In this document: one piece after another, positions 47,453 through 57,022 of the stretch
Position numbering within the stretch: the first letter of the stretch is position 1
How the letters are laid out: each line of letters starts with the position of its first letter
Assembly (NCBI GenBank): GCA_903843305.1
Contig: CAIMPI010000031.1
Span: forward strand, 1-64,000
DNA: 64,000 nt
Reading direction: 5' to 3'
Source of the DNA: an uncultured Chlorobiaceae bacterium
GTDB lineage: Bacteria; Bacteroidota; Chlorobiia; Chlorobiales; Chlorobiaceae
Position numbers and translations under genes: made by a program
Notes under the pieces: generated by a model
What the model saw: the letters and a program-made list of their open reading frames with translations, nothing else
Databases searched by the model: none
Told to the model about the DNA's origin: nothing

Positions 47453-47688
47453 TAATAAATGATTGTATACCCTTTTGGTCAGCATCAATTGTAGCCCGGG
47501 ATTGTCAGATGGACACTGAAGAAATCAGTTGTTTTTTTTGATGCCTTGTTCTTCTCGGAAAATACCGTTCCCTCTTGCCCGCCTTTTTTCTTATTATGAA
47601 GCTGCACAGTGCGTAGTTGTTCGGCTCTTTTGTCAGCAACCGCATAAAAATTCCCGGTGTAATCAAGAAAAATCAAGCGTTGCGACTG

Positions 47689-48408
47689 ATGGCTGAAACT
47701 ATTCTTAAGCTTGAAAATATCCGAAAAGAGCTTGGGCTCTCCAAGGCTATCCGTCAGACCATCATTCCAAATCTTTCGTTGGAGGTGAAAGCAGGGGAGT
47801 TTGTTGCCATTACAGGCCCTTCGGGTTCCGGGAAATCAACGTTACTTTATCTTATGGGTGGTCTCGACAAACCGACTGCAGGTAAGGTGTGGCTTGATGG
47901 AGATGAGATTAGTGAAAAAAATGAGACGGAGATGAACCGCATCAGGAATGAAAAAATAGGATTTATCTATCAGTTTCACTTTTTGCTGCCTGAATTCAAT
48001 GCTGTTGAGAATGTCAGTATGCCAATGATGATTAACGGCAGACGGAGTCGCAAAGAGATCAAGGACAGGGCAATGAAACTGCTCGATATGGTTGAAATGC
48101 AGAATAAGTATTTCAACAAGCCAAGCCAGTTATCAGGGGGGCAACAGCAACGGGTAGCCATTGCGCGAGCGCTTGCTAACGAACCAAAAATCCTGCTTGG
48201 CGATGAGCCGACCGGTAACCTTGATTCACGTTCTGCCAATAATGTTTATCAGCTTTTTGAGCGCCTCAACAAGGAGTTGAAGCAGACAATTATTATTGTA
48301 ACTCATGATGAGGAGTTTGCAAACAGGGCAGGGCGTCGGATTCATCTGGTTGACGGAAAAGTTGAGAGTGATCGCCTGTTGCGGGCAAAAGCAGTGCAGC
48401 TCGTTTGA
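47689..48408 (+). CDS. lolD: ABC transporter ATP-binding protein, LolD-like
   Basis: A 239-residue ABC ATPase of the LolD/MacB class, which energises lipoprotein or peptide extrusion with a separate FtsX-like permease. Walker [10 protein letters not shown] is near residue 45, the signature [16 protein letters not shown] near 150, and Walker [13 protein letters not shown] after it. The ATG at 47689 ([11 protein letters not shown]) is preferred over 47617 because the family begins there. No permease is adjacent. It overlaps the cruA-like gene by one base (TGATG). Confidence 0.87.
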   Translation: MAETILKLENIRKELGLSKAIRQTIIPNLSLEVKAGEFVAITGPSGSGKSTLLYLMGGLDKPTAGKVWLDGDEISEKNETEMNRIRNEKIGFIYQFHFLLPEFNAVENVSMPMMINGRRSRKEIKDRAMKLLDMVEMQNKYFNKPSQLSGGQQQRVAIARALANEPKILLGDEPTGNLDSRSANNVYQLFERLNKELKQTIIIVTHDEEFANRAGRRIHLVDGKVESDRLLRAKAVQLV

Positions 48409-49982
48409 TGGAAATACAATGTAGTACTACTATTTTTACCTCTATGTCATTGTTACTTGAGAGCATCAAGCTGAATAAACCCTATCTTTACCGTGCATTT
48501 TCATCGCTTGAGGATGGTGAACAGCATCTTCATCGTCTCATTGAGCTTGATCAATACTGGGAGTGCTTGAAACAGCCAGTTCAAAAGGTGATTCTCCCTT
48601 CCCGCGATCTTCCGAAAGATACGGTGATCAGTGGTGAGTATGACTTGCTCTATGCTGGCGGAACGCTTAGTTTGCTCCATGCAGCAGTCATGGCGGGAAA
48701 GTATGGCCGCAAGGTGCTGATTCTTGATCGTCAAACTCCGGCAAAATCTACCAGGGACTGGAATATTTCCCGAAAAGAGCTTCTGAAGCTATCGGCCCTC
48801 GGTCTTTTTACCGAAAGTGAGATTGACTCATTTATTGTTCGCCAGTATAAAAACGGATGGGTTGAATTTTATCAGCCTGACGGGCGTCAGAAAAGGCTTG
48901 TCATGAATAATGTACTTGATTGTGCCGTTGATGCCGATAAATTGCTTGGTATGGCAAACGATAAGGTTAAGGCTGCTTCCAATAGCACTATTATTGGTGG
49001 TAGTACCTTTCTCTGCTGTTACCAGTTTGATGATCATATCGTTGTAAAGATTGCAGACCTTCAGGGGAGAGTTTTCTATTACAAGGCCAGGGTTCTTGTT
49101 GATGTAATGGGTGTACTCTCTCCCATTGCTATACAGCTCAATGAAGGAAAGCCGCATACCCACGTTTGCCCCACTGTTGGGACCATAGCGAGCGGTTTTG
49201 AAAATATCGATTTCGACACCGGTGAAATTCTTGTCACGACTGGCAGTGCTGATACCACCTCGGCCAAAGGGCGGCAGCTTATCTGGGAAGGATTTCCGGC
49301 TGAAGGCTCAAAGTATATAAGCTATCTTTTCTTTTATGATGAGGCGGATTCCCCGAACGACAAGTCATTGCTCGCTCTTTTTGAGACCTATTTCAAAACT
49401 CTTCCTGAATACAAAAAACAGGGAACGGATTTTGTCGTTCACCGGCCTGTCTATGGTATTATTCCTGCCTATTTTCATGATGGTTTCAATCGTACCAGGG
49501 AGATTGCCGATGATCACATCATTCTTTTTGGCGACGCAGCATCACTTGGCTCTCCGCTCACCTTTTGCGGTTTTGGATCAATGGTTCGAAATCTTCATCA
49601 TCTTACTGGCGATCTTGACCGGGCACTCAGCGACAATAATCTTTCAAAAAAGCATCTCGAAAAGATCAGCGCTTATGAGCCCAATGTGGCTTCTATGGCA
49701 AATCTCATGAAGTACATGTGTTTTAATGCTGCAACTGATGAACCGAATTTTGTCAACGATCTGATGAATGAGGTCATGATAGTGCTGGATGATCTTCCGC
49801 AGCACTATCGCCAGGCTATGTTTCGAGATGAAATGAAGATTGAGGAGCTTGTCGTGGTGATGCTGCGGGTTGCGTGGCGCTATCCAAAAGTGCTGATGGC
49901 TACCTGGGAGAAACTTGGTGTGCAGGGCTCTCTCGGTTTTCTGAAAAATCTTGTTGGATGGGCATTCTCACCAGTTCGATAA
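48408..49982 (+). CDS. cruA: CruA/CruB-type lycopene cyclase (FAD-dependent)
   Basis: The CruA/CruB cyclases of green sulfur bacteria and cyanobacteria turn lycopene into gamma- or beta-carotene. The 524-residue protein has an internal dinucleotide-binding segment (YDLLYAGGTLSLLHAAVMAGKY near residue 80), then RDWNISRKELLKL, which I associate with this family, and the late GDAASLGSPLTFCGFGSM. Which of CruA or CruB it is cannot be told by eye. It follows lolD with a TGATG overlap, and ligA follows after 24 bases. An ATG at 48444 is another possible start. Confidence 0.82.
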   Translation: MEIQCSTTIFTSMSLLLESIKLNKPYLYRAFSSLEDGEQHLHRLIELDQYWECLKQPVQKVILPSRDLPKDTVISGEYDLLYAGGTLSLLHAAVMAGKYGRKVLILDRQTPAKSTRDWNISRKELLKLSALGLFTESEIDSFIVRQYKNGWVEFYQPDGRQKRLVMNNVLDCAVDADKLLGMANDKVKAASNSTIIGGSTFLCCYQFDDHIVVKIADLQGRVFYYKARVLVDVMGVLSPIAIQLNEGKPHTHVCPTVGTIASGFENIDFDTGEILVTTGSADTTSAKGRQLIWEGFPAEGSKYISYLFFYDEADSPNDKSLLALFETYFKTLPEYKKQGTDFVVHRPVYGIIPAYFHDGFNRTREIADDHIILFGDAASLGSPLTFCGFGSMVRNLHHLTGDLDRALSDNNLSKKHLEKISAYEPNVASMANLMKYMCFNAATDEPNFVNDLMNEVMIVLDDLPQHYRQAMFRDEMKIEELVVVMLRVAWRYPKVLMATWEKLGVQGSLGFLKNLVGWAFSPVR

Positions 49983-50006
49983 CTTTTTCCAGTGATGACC
50001 GATATC

Positions 50007-51998
50007 ATTCATGCGGCAGAGAGGATAGCGCAGCTTCGCAAAGAGATTGAGCATCACAACAGTCTTTATTACGTTGAAGCTAAACCACAACTTTCCGATT
50101 ACGAGTTTGACAAGCTGCTCGAACAGCTTATCGCTCTTGAACGGCAGTTTCCTGATCTTGTTACCCCGGATAGCCCTTCACAGCGGGTTGGTGGAGCAAT
50201 TACCAAGGAGTTTGTAACGGTTATTCATCGCGAACCGATGCTGAGTCTTTCCAACACCTATTCGTTAGGCGAAGTGGAAGAGTTTTATAACCGGGTGAAA
50301 AAACTACTTGCTCTCGAAGGGGTGGATGAACAGGAGATGGTTGCCGAGCTGAAGTTTGATGGAGTAGCGATAAGTCTGCTCTACAATGATGGGCTGTTAG
50401 TTCGTGGGGCCACGCGGGGTGACGGTATTCATGGCGACGATATTACGGTAAACATCAGAACTATTCCTGCGGTACCCCTGAAATTGCGATGTGTCGCTGA
50501 TGGGGAGATTGAGGTGCGGGGGGAAGTATTCATGCGTAAGGAGGATTTTGAGCAGCTTAACGAGAGCCGTCCAGAGGAGGAGCGCTTTGCCAATCCCCGT
50601 AATGCCACAGCAGGAACGCTAAAATTGCAGGACTCTGCCGAGGTTGCCCGTCGCCGTATGAGCTTTGTTGCCTATTATCTCAAAGGCATCAGAGATGAAT
50701 CCACTTCGCATTTCAGTAGACTCGAGATCCTTGAAAAACTTGGTTTTTCTACGGGCAACCATTACCAGTTATGCCTGAAGCTGAATGATATCAGCGATTT
50801 TATAGCCGAGTGGTCAGAAAAACGGTGGAAACTTCCTTATGAGACCGATGGCGTTGTACTGAAACTCAATGCCGTGACGTTCTGGGATAAACTCGGTGCA
50901 ACAGCCAAAAGTCCTCGCTGGGCAATTGCCTACAAGTACCCTGCCCAACAGGCACAGACAGTACTTCTCGACGTAATTTTTCAGGTTGGACGCCTTGGCA
51001 CTATCACACCGGTTGCTGAACTTGAACCGGTGCTGCTTGCCGGTTCAATCGTTTCCCGCTCGACGCTCCATAATTTTGACGAGATTGAACGTCTTGGCAT
51101 CATGATTCATGATTGGGTCGTCATCGAAAAGTCAGGTGAGGTGATTCCAAAAGTTATCAGCGTCGTGCTTGAGGAGAGGCCGTTGGGTGCAGTGTCCATC
51201 GTCGTTCCTTCACACTGTCCCGAGTGTGGTACTCCACTTCAAAAACCTGAAGCTGAGGTGAGTTACTATTGCACCAATGAGGAAGAGTGTCCGGCGCAGA
51301 TTAGGGGTCGACTGCTTCATTTTGCCTCTCGCAATGCTATGGATATCAAGAGCCTCGGCAAAGCGTTGGTTGACCAGCTTGTTGCCACAAAGTTGGTGAA
51401 GGATGTCGGAGATCTCTATTTTCTTCAAGAGCCACAACTTGAAAAGCTTGAGCGGATGGGGCGCAAGTCGGCACAGAATCTTGTGCGAGCCCTTGACGAA
51501 AGCCGGACAAAAAGTTATGAACGGCTGCTCTATGCCCTCGGTATCCGTCATGTCGGGCGTGCTACCGCACGTGAGCTGTCCCAAGCCTATCATTCGCTTG
51601 AAATGCTGAGCCATGCGAGTGAGGAGGAGCTTTCCACCGTTCCCGACATCGGGCCAGTGGTTGCTCACAGTATTTGCGACTATTTTGCTAAACCGTCAGT
51701 GCCGCTTCTTCTTGAAAAGTTAAGGGATGCAAGGTTTTCCCTTTGTGCATCGGAGTCAACAACTCAGGTCAATCGAAATTTTGAGGGACTTACGGTACTC
51801 TTTACGGGGAGCCTTGATCGCTATGATCGTCAGACAGCTTCTGAACTGATTATTGAGCGAGGCGGCAGGGTAGTGAACTCGGTCAGTAAAAAAACCGGCC
51901 TTGTTGTAGCCGGCCATGATCCCGGGAGCAAGCTCGATAAAGCGCTGAAACTTGGTGTGAGGGTGCTTTCAGAGGAGGAATTTGAGGCAATGCTTTAA
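50007..51998 (+). CDS. ligA: NAD-dependent DNA ligase
   Basis: LigA seals nicks during replication and repair using NAD. The adenylation site is the Lys of [11 protein letters not shown] (near residue 115). [18 protein letters not shown] is the Ia domain. Four zinc-binding Cys are CPECGTPL and [12 protein letters not shown]. Helix-hairpin-helix repeats and a C-terminal BRCT domain ([15 protein letters not shown] onward) follow. At about 663-668 residues it is complete. The exact start is uncertain among several codons at 49992-50010; MTD at 49995 is also plausible. Confidence 0.92.
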   Translation: MHAAERIAQLRKEIEHHNSLYYVEAKPQLSDYEFDKLLEQLIALERQFPDLVTPDSPSQRVGGAITKEFVTVIHREPMLSLSNTYSLGEVEEFYNRVKKLLALEGVDEQEMVAELKFDGVAISLLYNDGLLVRGATRGDGIHGDDITVNIRTIPAVPLKLRCVADGEIEVRGEVFMRKEDFEQLNESRPEEERFANPRNATAGTLKLQDSAEVARRRMSFVAYYLKGIRDESTSHFSRLEILEKLGFSTGNHYQLCLKLNDISDFIAEWSEKRWKLPYETDGVVLKLNAVTFWDKLGATAKSPRWAIAYKYPAQQAQTVLLDVIFQVGRLGTITPVAELEPVLLAGSIVSRSTLHNFDEIERLGIMIHDWVVIEKSGEVIPKVISVVLEERPLGAVSIVVPSHCPECGTPLQKPEAEVSYYCTNEEECPAQIRGRLLHFASRNAMDIKSLGKALVDQLVATKLVKDVGDLYFLQEPQLEKLERMGRKSAQNLVRALDESRTKSYERLLYALGIRHVGRATARELSQAYHSLEMLSHASEEELSTVPDIGPVVAHSICDYFAKPSVPLLLEKLRDARFSLCASESTTQVNRNFEGLTVLFTGSLDRYDRQTASELIIERGGRVVNSVSKKTGLVVAGHDPGSKLDKALKLGVRVLSEEEFEAML

Positions 51999-52007
51999 AA
52001 AAATATA

Positions 52008-52649
52008 ATGGATACTCATTACAGGGTGGCGATATTCGGTTCCGCAAGAATTAAGGAAGGCGATAAGGACTATCATGATGTTTTTGAAATAGCAAGGGGT
52101 CTTGCAGAGGAGGGTTTTGATATTGTTACTGGTGGAGGACCTGGACTGATGCAGGCGGCAAATGCCGGATCACAGAGTGCACATTCGGAAACTCACTCTA
52201 TTGGTTTGAATATCAGACTTTCAAGAGAGCAGGAACCGAACAAATTTCTGAATATCAAGCAGGAATTTTCCAGTTTCAGTAATCGCCTTGATACCTTTAT
52301 GGCCTTGTCCGACGCGGTGATTGTTGCGCCGGGGGGGATTGGAACACTTCTTGAGTTGTTTTATGCCTGGCAGCTTGTGCAGGTTGAGGACATCTGCAAG
52401 ACACCTATTATTCTGTTTGGCGCAATCTGGACCAATCTACTTCTTTGGCTGGAGACGGAAGTGATGGCACAGAAGCTGTTTAATAAAAATGACCTACAGA
52501 TGATTTTTCATGTCATTGATCCTGAGGAGGTTGTTGAACTCATCAAAAAGATTCATACCGACCGGCTTCAGGAAGAGCCTGTATGCAAAAATTTTGCACA
52601 ATACAGGAAAAAACTCTTCCCGAATGGTGAACAGACAAAAAACCAATAA
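52008..52649 (+). CDS. LOG-family nucleotide 5'-monophosphate phosphoribohydrolase
   Basis: A 213-residue LOG/lysine-decarboxylase-like protein. [13 protein letters not shown] opens a Rossmann-like fold, and the active-site signature PGGIGTLLE follows DAVIVA near residue 110. [11 protein letters not shown] is also conserved. Such enzymes cleave ribose 5-phosphate from nucleoside monophosphates (cytokinin-activating in plants); the bacterial substrate here is unknown. It lies 9 bases after ligA and meets convergent ubiE with no gap. Confidence 0.88.
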   Translation: MDTHYRVAIFGSARIKEGDKDYHDVFEIARGLAEEGFDIVTGGGPGLMQAANAGSQSAHSETHSIGLNIRLSREQEPNKFLNIKQEFSSFSNRLDTFMALSDAVIVAPGGIGTLLELFYAWQLVQVEDICKTPIILFGAIWTNLLLWLETEVMAQKLFNKNDLQMIFHVIDPEEVVELIKKIHTDRLQEEPVCKNFAQYRKKLFPNGEQTKNQ

Positions 52650-53372
52650 CTATTTTTTAGCGACGTACAGAATCGATGTCTCAAAGGTCATCGGAAAATA
52701 TTCCGCACTCTTGAATCCGCTTTTTCTCAGAATAGCAGTGAACGCCTCCGCTTGCGGAAACTGTTCGACGGAGTTTGGCAGATAATCGTAGGCAAACGAG
52801 GATTTGCTGAACAATCCCGCGATTTTAGGCAGCACCTTTTTGAAATAGATCAAGTATAGTTTTTTCATCACACTATTACGCGGGATCATTGGTTCAATAA
52901 TGAGCGCATGGCCGCCTGGTTTCAGGACACGGTGGAACTCTCGCATTCCCGCATCAAGATTTTCAAAATTTCTCACGCCGAAACCTGCACTGACCACATC
53001 GTAACTGGCATTACCAAAGGGGAGCTTCTCAGCGTATCCTTCATGAAAAGTGATGTGCGGGTACTTCTTTTTTGCAATGACAAGCATTTCAGGTGAAAGG
53101 TCAAGAGCAGTCACTTTTGCACCGGCAATTTTTGACATGGAGGCTGCCAGATCACCAGTCCCGGTGGCGACATCAAGAATTTTTGGTGTAGAGTTGTTCC
53201 CAAGCAGTTTTTTTGCCTTGCTGGAAGCCTTCGCCCTCCAATAATTATCGATGCCCAAGCTGAGCAGATGGTTGAGGAAATCGTAGGTCGGGGCCACCTC
53301 GTCAAACATCGAGCGTATTGATCCTCTCGACTTTGTCCGCAGAAGGGACTTTGTTTCAGCTTTTTTTGCCAT
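52650..53372 (-). CDS. ubiE: Demethylmenaquinone/ubiquinone methyltransferase
   Basis: UbiE/MenG methylates the ring carbon of demethylmenaquinone using S-adenosylmethionine, the last step to menaquinone, the quinone of green sulfur bacteria. Family motifs are [21 protein letters not shown], the SAM-binding [11 protein letters not shown], and [14 protein letters not shown] with FHRVLKPGG. At 240 residues it has normal length. The ATG at 53372 (MAKKAETKS) is used; it overlaps the hisI stop by 17 bases. Confidence 0.92.
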   Translation of the reverse strand: MAKKAETKSLLRTKSRGSIRSMFDEVAPTYDFLNHLLSLGIDNYWRAKASSKAKKLLGNNSTPKILDVATGTGDLAASMSKIAGAKVTALDLSPEMLVIAKKKYPHITFHEGYAEKLPFGNASYDVVSAGFGVRNFENLDAGMREFHRVLKPGGHALIIEPMIPRNSVMKKLYLIYFKKVLPKIAGLFSKSSFAYDYLPNSVEQFPQAEAFTAILRKSGFKSAEYFPMTFETSILYVAKK

Positions 53373-53769
53373 AAACATCTTCAGGATTAAACATCAGGGT
53401 ATCACAGATTTCCAGGGAGAGATCATCGGTTGCCCTGCGATAAAAGCAGGAGTGATAGCCAACGTGGCAGGCACCACCGGTCTGGGAAACTTTCAGCAGC
53501 AGGGTATCGCCGTCGCAATCAATCAGGATGTCGTGTACTACCTGCATGTTCCCGGAAGATTCTCCTTTCAGCCATAGTTCCTTGCGGCTTCGGCTCCAGT
53601 AACAGGCTCTCTTTTTTTCAAGCGTCATTTGAAGGCTTTCCCTGTTCATCCATGCCATCATAAGTACCTTTCCGGTCTCATGATCCTGCACAATTGCTGG
53701 GACAAGTCCTTTTTCATCGAACTTTACCGTTTCAGGAAAGCTTTTCTGTATATCTTGATTATCGCTCAT
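53356..53769 (-). CDS. hisI: Phosphoribosyl-AMP cyclohydrolase
   Basis: HisI opens the purine ring of phosphoribosyl-AMP in the third step of histidine synthesis. Characteristic segments are [44 protein letters not shown] and the metal Cys-containing [14 protein letters not shown]. It is the stand-alone cyclohydrolase (137 residues) without the HisE pyrophosphohydrolase domain. It is coupled to ubiE, while hisH and hisA lie about 6 kb away in the same window. Confidence 0.93.
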   Translation of the reverse strand: MSDNQDIQKSFPETVKFDEKGLVPAIVQDHETGKVLMMAWMNRESLQMTLEKKRACYWSRSRKELWLKGESSGNMQVVHDILIDCDGDTLLLKVSQTGGACHVGYHSCFYRRATDDLSLEICDTLMFNPEDVYGKKS

Positions 53770-53933
53770 TGAAGGTGTAGATTAAAAGTTAATTATGCAA
53801 CATCCTCTGGATGCACAGAAAATGAAAAATGTACTTAAAGATTGATAAAATTATGGAAAAACCAAGATCGGAATGGATAAAAAGTTCAAAACATGTAACT
53901 TCTCAAAGCTGAATACTCTAACGAAAGTACCCA

Positions 53934-55016
53934 ATGAAGTCCCTGCAAAAATTTCTTCCGAAATATTCTATTGCACTTGCTGTTCTTTTTATTGCTACAG
54001 TTTTATTTCTGATAACGAGAGGCAACACTGTTGATCTTGAGGCGGTAGTAGTGACCAATGCAGAGCTGGTTCAGGCAATCTATGCCACTGGTTTTGTTGA
54101 AGCCGATGCTGTCGCGAACCTGAGCGCTGAATTTTCAGGAACGGTGAGTTTTGTTGGTGCGCTGGAGGGTCAGCATGTCTCTGCCGGTCAGAAAATTCTT
54201 CAATTCGACAGTCCTCAGCCACAGCTTGCTGTTCGTGAAGCAAAGGCTGCCTTTGCTGAACAGCAGGCTCTTGCGAGAGACAACAGGCTTCGTTCTGCCA
54301 GAAAGAAAAATCTTTTCATCGAAGGGGCGATATCCCGCCAAGAACTTGAGGAGGCTGAGAAAAACAACATTCAGTCCGAAGAGCTGCTCCAGCAGAAAAC
54401 GCTCCAGTTGAAAATGCGTGAGGATGATCTGAAAAAGTTAACGGTCATCGCTCCATTTTCAGGCATCTTGACCCTGCAGACCGTCAAGGAGGGGGATTAT
54501 GTTACGACTAATACACTTGTTGCACGGGTGGTGGATCCTTCCGGCTATATAGTCAGTGTCGAAGTTGACGAGCTTGATATTCCCCGTATCCGCAATGGTC
54601 AGAAGGCGACAGTTGCGTTTGATGCTTATCCCGAGAAGCGCTTCTCTGCCGTTGTTACTCGTATTGTGCCTCAGACAGACAGGGTGACGAAGACGTCGAA
54701 AATATATCTGACCCTTGATCATTCGCCGGAAAATATTCAGGCAGGCATGACCGCTACCGCAAATATTATCTACAATACCAAGCCAAATGCGCTTCTTGTC
54801 AGAAAAAGCTCTGTCTTTGAAGAAAATCGTCAGACCTATGTCTGGGCAATTAAAAATGGGCGATTGAAAAAGCAGTCTATTCGGCAGGGAGCAAGTGATA
54901 TGACCTTTGTTGAAGTGCTTGAAGGGCTTAAAAAAGGCGATAAAATTGCACTTGCCCCCGAAAAGAACTTACATGAGGGTATGGAGGTCCGAATCATCCC
55001 GGCAAGGAAGTCCTGA
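53934..55016 (+). CDS. Efflux periplasmic adaptor (HlyD/RND membrane-fusion family)
   Basis: A 360-residue membrane-fusion protein. Residues 13-32 are a signal anchor (IALAVLFIATVLFLITRG). A lipoyl-like beta-hairpin (ANLSAEFSGTVSFVGALEG and GILTLQTVKEGDYVTT) flanks a helical hairpin of about 80 residues. The beta-barrel domain includes VSVEVDELDIPRIRNGQKATVAFDAYPE. The membrane-proximal end is VRIIPARKS. No pump or TolC gene is adjacent. The next gene begins 16 bases downstream. Confidence 0.88.
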   Translation: MKSLQKFLPKYSIALAVLFIATVLFLITRGNTVDLEAVVVTNAELVQAIYATGFVEADAVANLSAEFSGTVSFVGALEGQHVSAGQKILQFDSPQPQLAVREAKAAFAEQQALARDNRLRSARKKNLFIEGAISRQELEEAEKNNIQSEELLQQKTLQLKMREDDLKKLTVIAPFSGILTLQTVKEGDYVTTNTLVARVVDPSGYIVSVEVDELDIPRIRNGQKATVAFDAYPEKRFSAVVTRIVPQTDRVTKTSKIYLTLDHSPENIQAGMTATANIIYNTKPNALLVRKSSVFEENRQTYVWAIKNGRLKKQSIRQGASDMTFVEVLEGLKKGDKIALAPEKNLHEGMEVRIIPARKS

Positions 55017-55032
55017 GATTACCATTAAGGAG

Positions 55033-56040
55033 ATGGCATCAAGAGATAAAATAGCGGTTATTCTTGCGGCGCATGGGGAGGCTGAAACTACCCGCTTCAT
55101 GGAAAACTACAGGGTTACCCGCCAAACGCTTGCCCATGCCTCTCTGGTTATACCAATTGCCAGTTCTCTCCAAAAGACGATAGCGGTTACCGCATCCCTG
55201 AAAAAATTGATTCAATCGCGTACCGACGCACAGTGTTCGCCGCATAACAGGATCACGCGAGAGCAGGTTGCCGCCTTGCAGTGCCATTTGGATCTTTCTC
55301 CATCATCAGAGGTGTTCGAGTTTGAGGTTCATGCTGCCTTTTCAGCTTCGCGGCCTTATGTGGAAACCATTATAGAAAAGACTCGGTGTTCCGACGGGCA
55401 GGTTATTGTTTCCATGGCACCTATTGATACCAGTCTCTCTTGTGGTCAGCTTTGTGCTTATCTGTCCAAATCCCGCAGCCATCGGGATCTCTGGAATGTT
55501 AAAGTGCTCAGCAGATTCTGGGACGATGAGAGACTTTCCGCTATTTATTGTGACCATGTATTTGAAAAGAGTCCCATGTCTCCGACTCACAGGAATGAAA
55601 AGCGAATTCTGCTTCTTCTTTTTCATGGTACGCTTGTTGCAGATACGAAAGGTGAGTTACCTCAATTTAGAACCGGACGAGAGGAAACCATAAGCTTTGC
55701 CGAACGTCTCCAGCAAATCTTTTTGCGAGATTCCCGAAATCCTTATGACCGGATCATGACTGCATATCTCAACCATAATGTTGGTGGAGAGTGGACAAAA
55801 CCCTCATTTGAAGAGGTCTGCTCGATGCTTCGGGACGAGAGTTCAGTCACCGTTGACCTTTTCTGTTGTGGCTATTTTGCCGACGGCAATGAAACCATTC
55901 GCAGGGCAGCAGTACTTGGGTCGTTACCGTCGGTAAGTGAAGCGACCTCCATTCCATGCGTTAACAGCAGTTCTGCTTTTACCGCGTATCTGACTTCGAG
56001 AGTTGTCGATGCTGCACGGCAGATCATGAGTTTCAGATGA
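55033..56040 (+). CDS. Ferrochelatase-like protein
   Basis: A 335-residue divergent ferrochelatase-family protein. The start at 55033 has a strong ribosome-binding site (aaggag) close by; an upstream frame at 54907 overlaps the previous gene and is not used. AVILAAHGEAETTR opens a chelatase-type fold. The catalytic His of ferrochelatase corresponds to LLLLFHGTLV, and the Glu to FADGNETIRR. Sequence between these is very divergent, so it may be a true HemH or a chelatase-like protein with other metal or substrate. Confidence 0.72.
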   Translation: MASRDKIAVILAAHGEAETTRFMENYRVTRQTLAHASLVIPIASSLQKTIAVTASLKKLIQSRTDAQCSPHNRITREQVAALQCHLDLSPSSEVFEFEVHAAFSASRPYVETIIEKTRCSDGQVIVSMAPIDTSLSCGQLCAYLSKSRSHRDLWNVKVLSRFWDDERLSAIYCDHVFEKSPMSPTHRNEKRILLLLFHGTLVADTKGELPQFRTGREETISFAERLQQIFLRDSRNPYDRIMTAYLNHNVGGEWTKPSFEEVCSMLRDESSVTVDLFCCGYFADGNETIRRAAVLGSLPSVSEATSIPCVNSSSAFTAYLTSRVVDAARQIMSFR

Positions 56041-56139
56041 GATTGTCCTGATGAATGGTTAACGCTGTTTTGGTGTTTATCTTTTCTGAAAAAGATTACT
56101 CATGCAATGCTGAAAAAGAGTTGAAAAGGAGTTGGTAGT

Positions 56140-56982
56140 ATGGGCCGTGTGGCTGTTTTTATTGATGGAGCAAACCTGTTTTTTACCCAGCGCCATCTTG
56201 GCTGGCAGATAGATTTTTCCCGACTGATGGCATTTTTCAAGTCTGGATATACATCAGTCCAGGCGAATTATTATGTCCCGGCATCTGAACCAGTATCGGC
56301 TGAAAATGCTGCATTTTCGAGAGTACTGACTGCACATGGGTATCGGATCATCTCGAAACCTGTTAAAAAGATTGTTAATAAAGAGACTGGCGTGGTGATC
56401 ATGAAAGGCAATCTTGATGTTGAACTCGTGGTTGATGCCTTAAGTGGTGCGGATCAGTACGATACCTTTATCCTGTTCAGCGGCGACAGTGATTTTCTGC
56501 CTCTGCTCAGAGCGTTACATGAAAAGGGAAAAGAGGTTATTGTTTATTCTACTCAGGGGCTAAGCGCGCGCGAGTTGCTGGCAGAGCCCGGGATAGCCTA
56601 TCGTGACCTTGCAATACTCAAAGAGCGTATCGAACAGGTCAGGTCAGGAGACTCCATGCGCGCCGATGGAGTGATCGGAGGGATCGATCAGGAGTTTTCG
56701 CCTCCTCTTCCCGATATTGGGCAGACTTTTACCGGCAGCGTCCTGAAAGTCCAGTCTTACGGGATTTTTCTCAGCAATCCTTTTCATGTCAAATGTCTTC
56801 TTCCCTTGAGCTTTCTTGGTATCAGCAAATATATCAGTGACCTGACGGCTATTGTGCGCATGACCGATGTGTTTGATGTGGTGGTTTTCCACGTCAATAC
56901 TGACCGCGATATTGCGGAGATTACCGTTAAACTTGCCGATAAAATGATGGCTGAGGAGCTGACCTCAAGGATAGATGCATAA
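56140..56982 (+). CDS. NYN-domain (LabA/DUF88) nuclease with C-terminal S1-like domain
   Basis: A 280-residue protein. Residues 1-165 form a NYN nuclease (PIN-like) domain with the acidic site in VFIDGANLF, KGNLDVELVVDAL and LFSGDSDFLPLLRALHEKG. Residues about 190-275 (GQTFTGSVLKVQSYGIFLSN to EITVKLADKM) resemble an S1/OB RNA-binding domain. Together they suggest an RNA-binding endoribonuclease. A ribosome-binding site (aaaggag) precedes the ATG. It stands alone on the plus strand, convergent with nfnB. Confidence 0.85.
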   Translation: MGRVAVFIDGANLFFTQRHLGWQIDFSRLMAFFKSGYTSVQANYYVPASEPVSAENAAFSRVLTAHGYRIISKPVKKIVNKETGVVIMKGNLDVELVVDALSGADQYDTFILFSGDSDFLPLLRALHEKGKEVIVYSTQGLSARELLAEPGIAYRDLAILKERIEQVRSGDSMRADGVIGGIDQEFSPPLPDIGQTFTGSVLKVQSYGIFLSNPFHVKCLLPLSFLGISKYISDLTAIVRMTDVFDVVVFHVNTDRDIAEITVKLADKMMAEELTSRIDA

Positions 56983-57022
56983 TCCCCAGCACTCCCTCTA
57001 TCCTTGAAGGCGGAGTGAAATT

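Noticed and set aside
47485-47676. 63-codon minus-strand ORF in the gap before lolD
   Set aside because: Starts with TTG, has no ribosome-binding site and no recognisable features; the gap more likely holds the lolD promoter.
56990-57017. Hairpin between the NYN gene and nfnB as a terminator
   Set aside because: Only 6-base arms (cactcc/ggagtg) with a 16-base loop and no T-run; not convincing.
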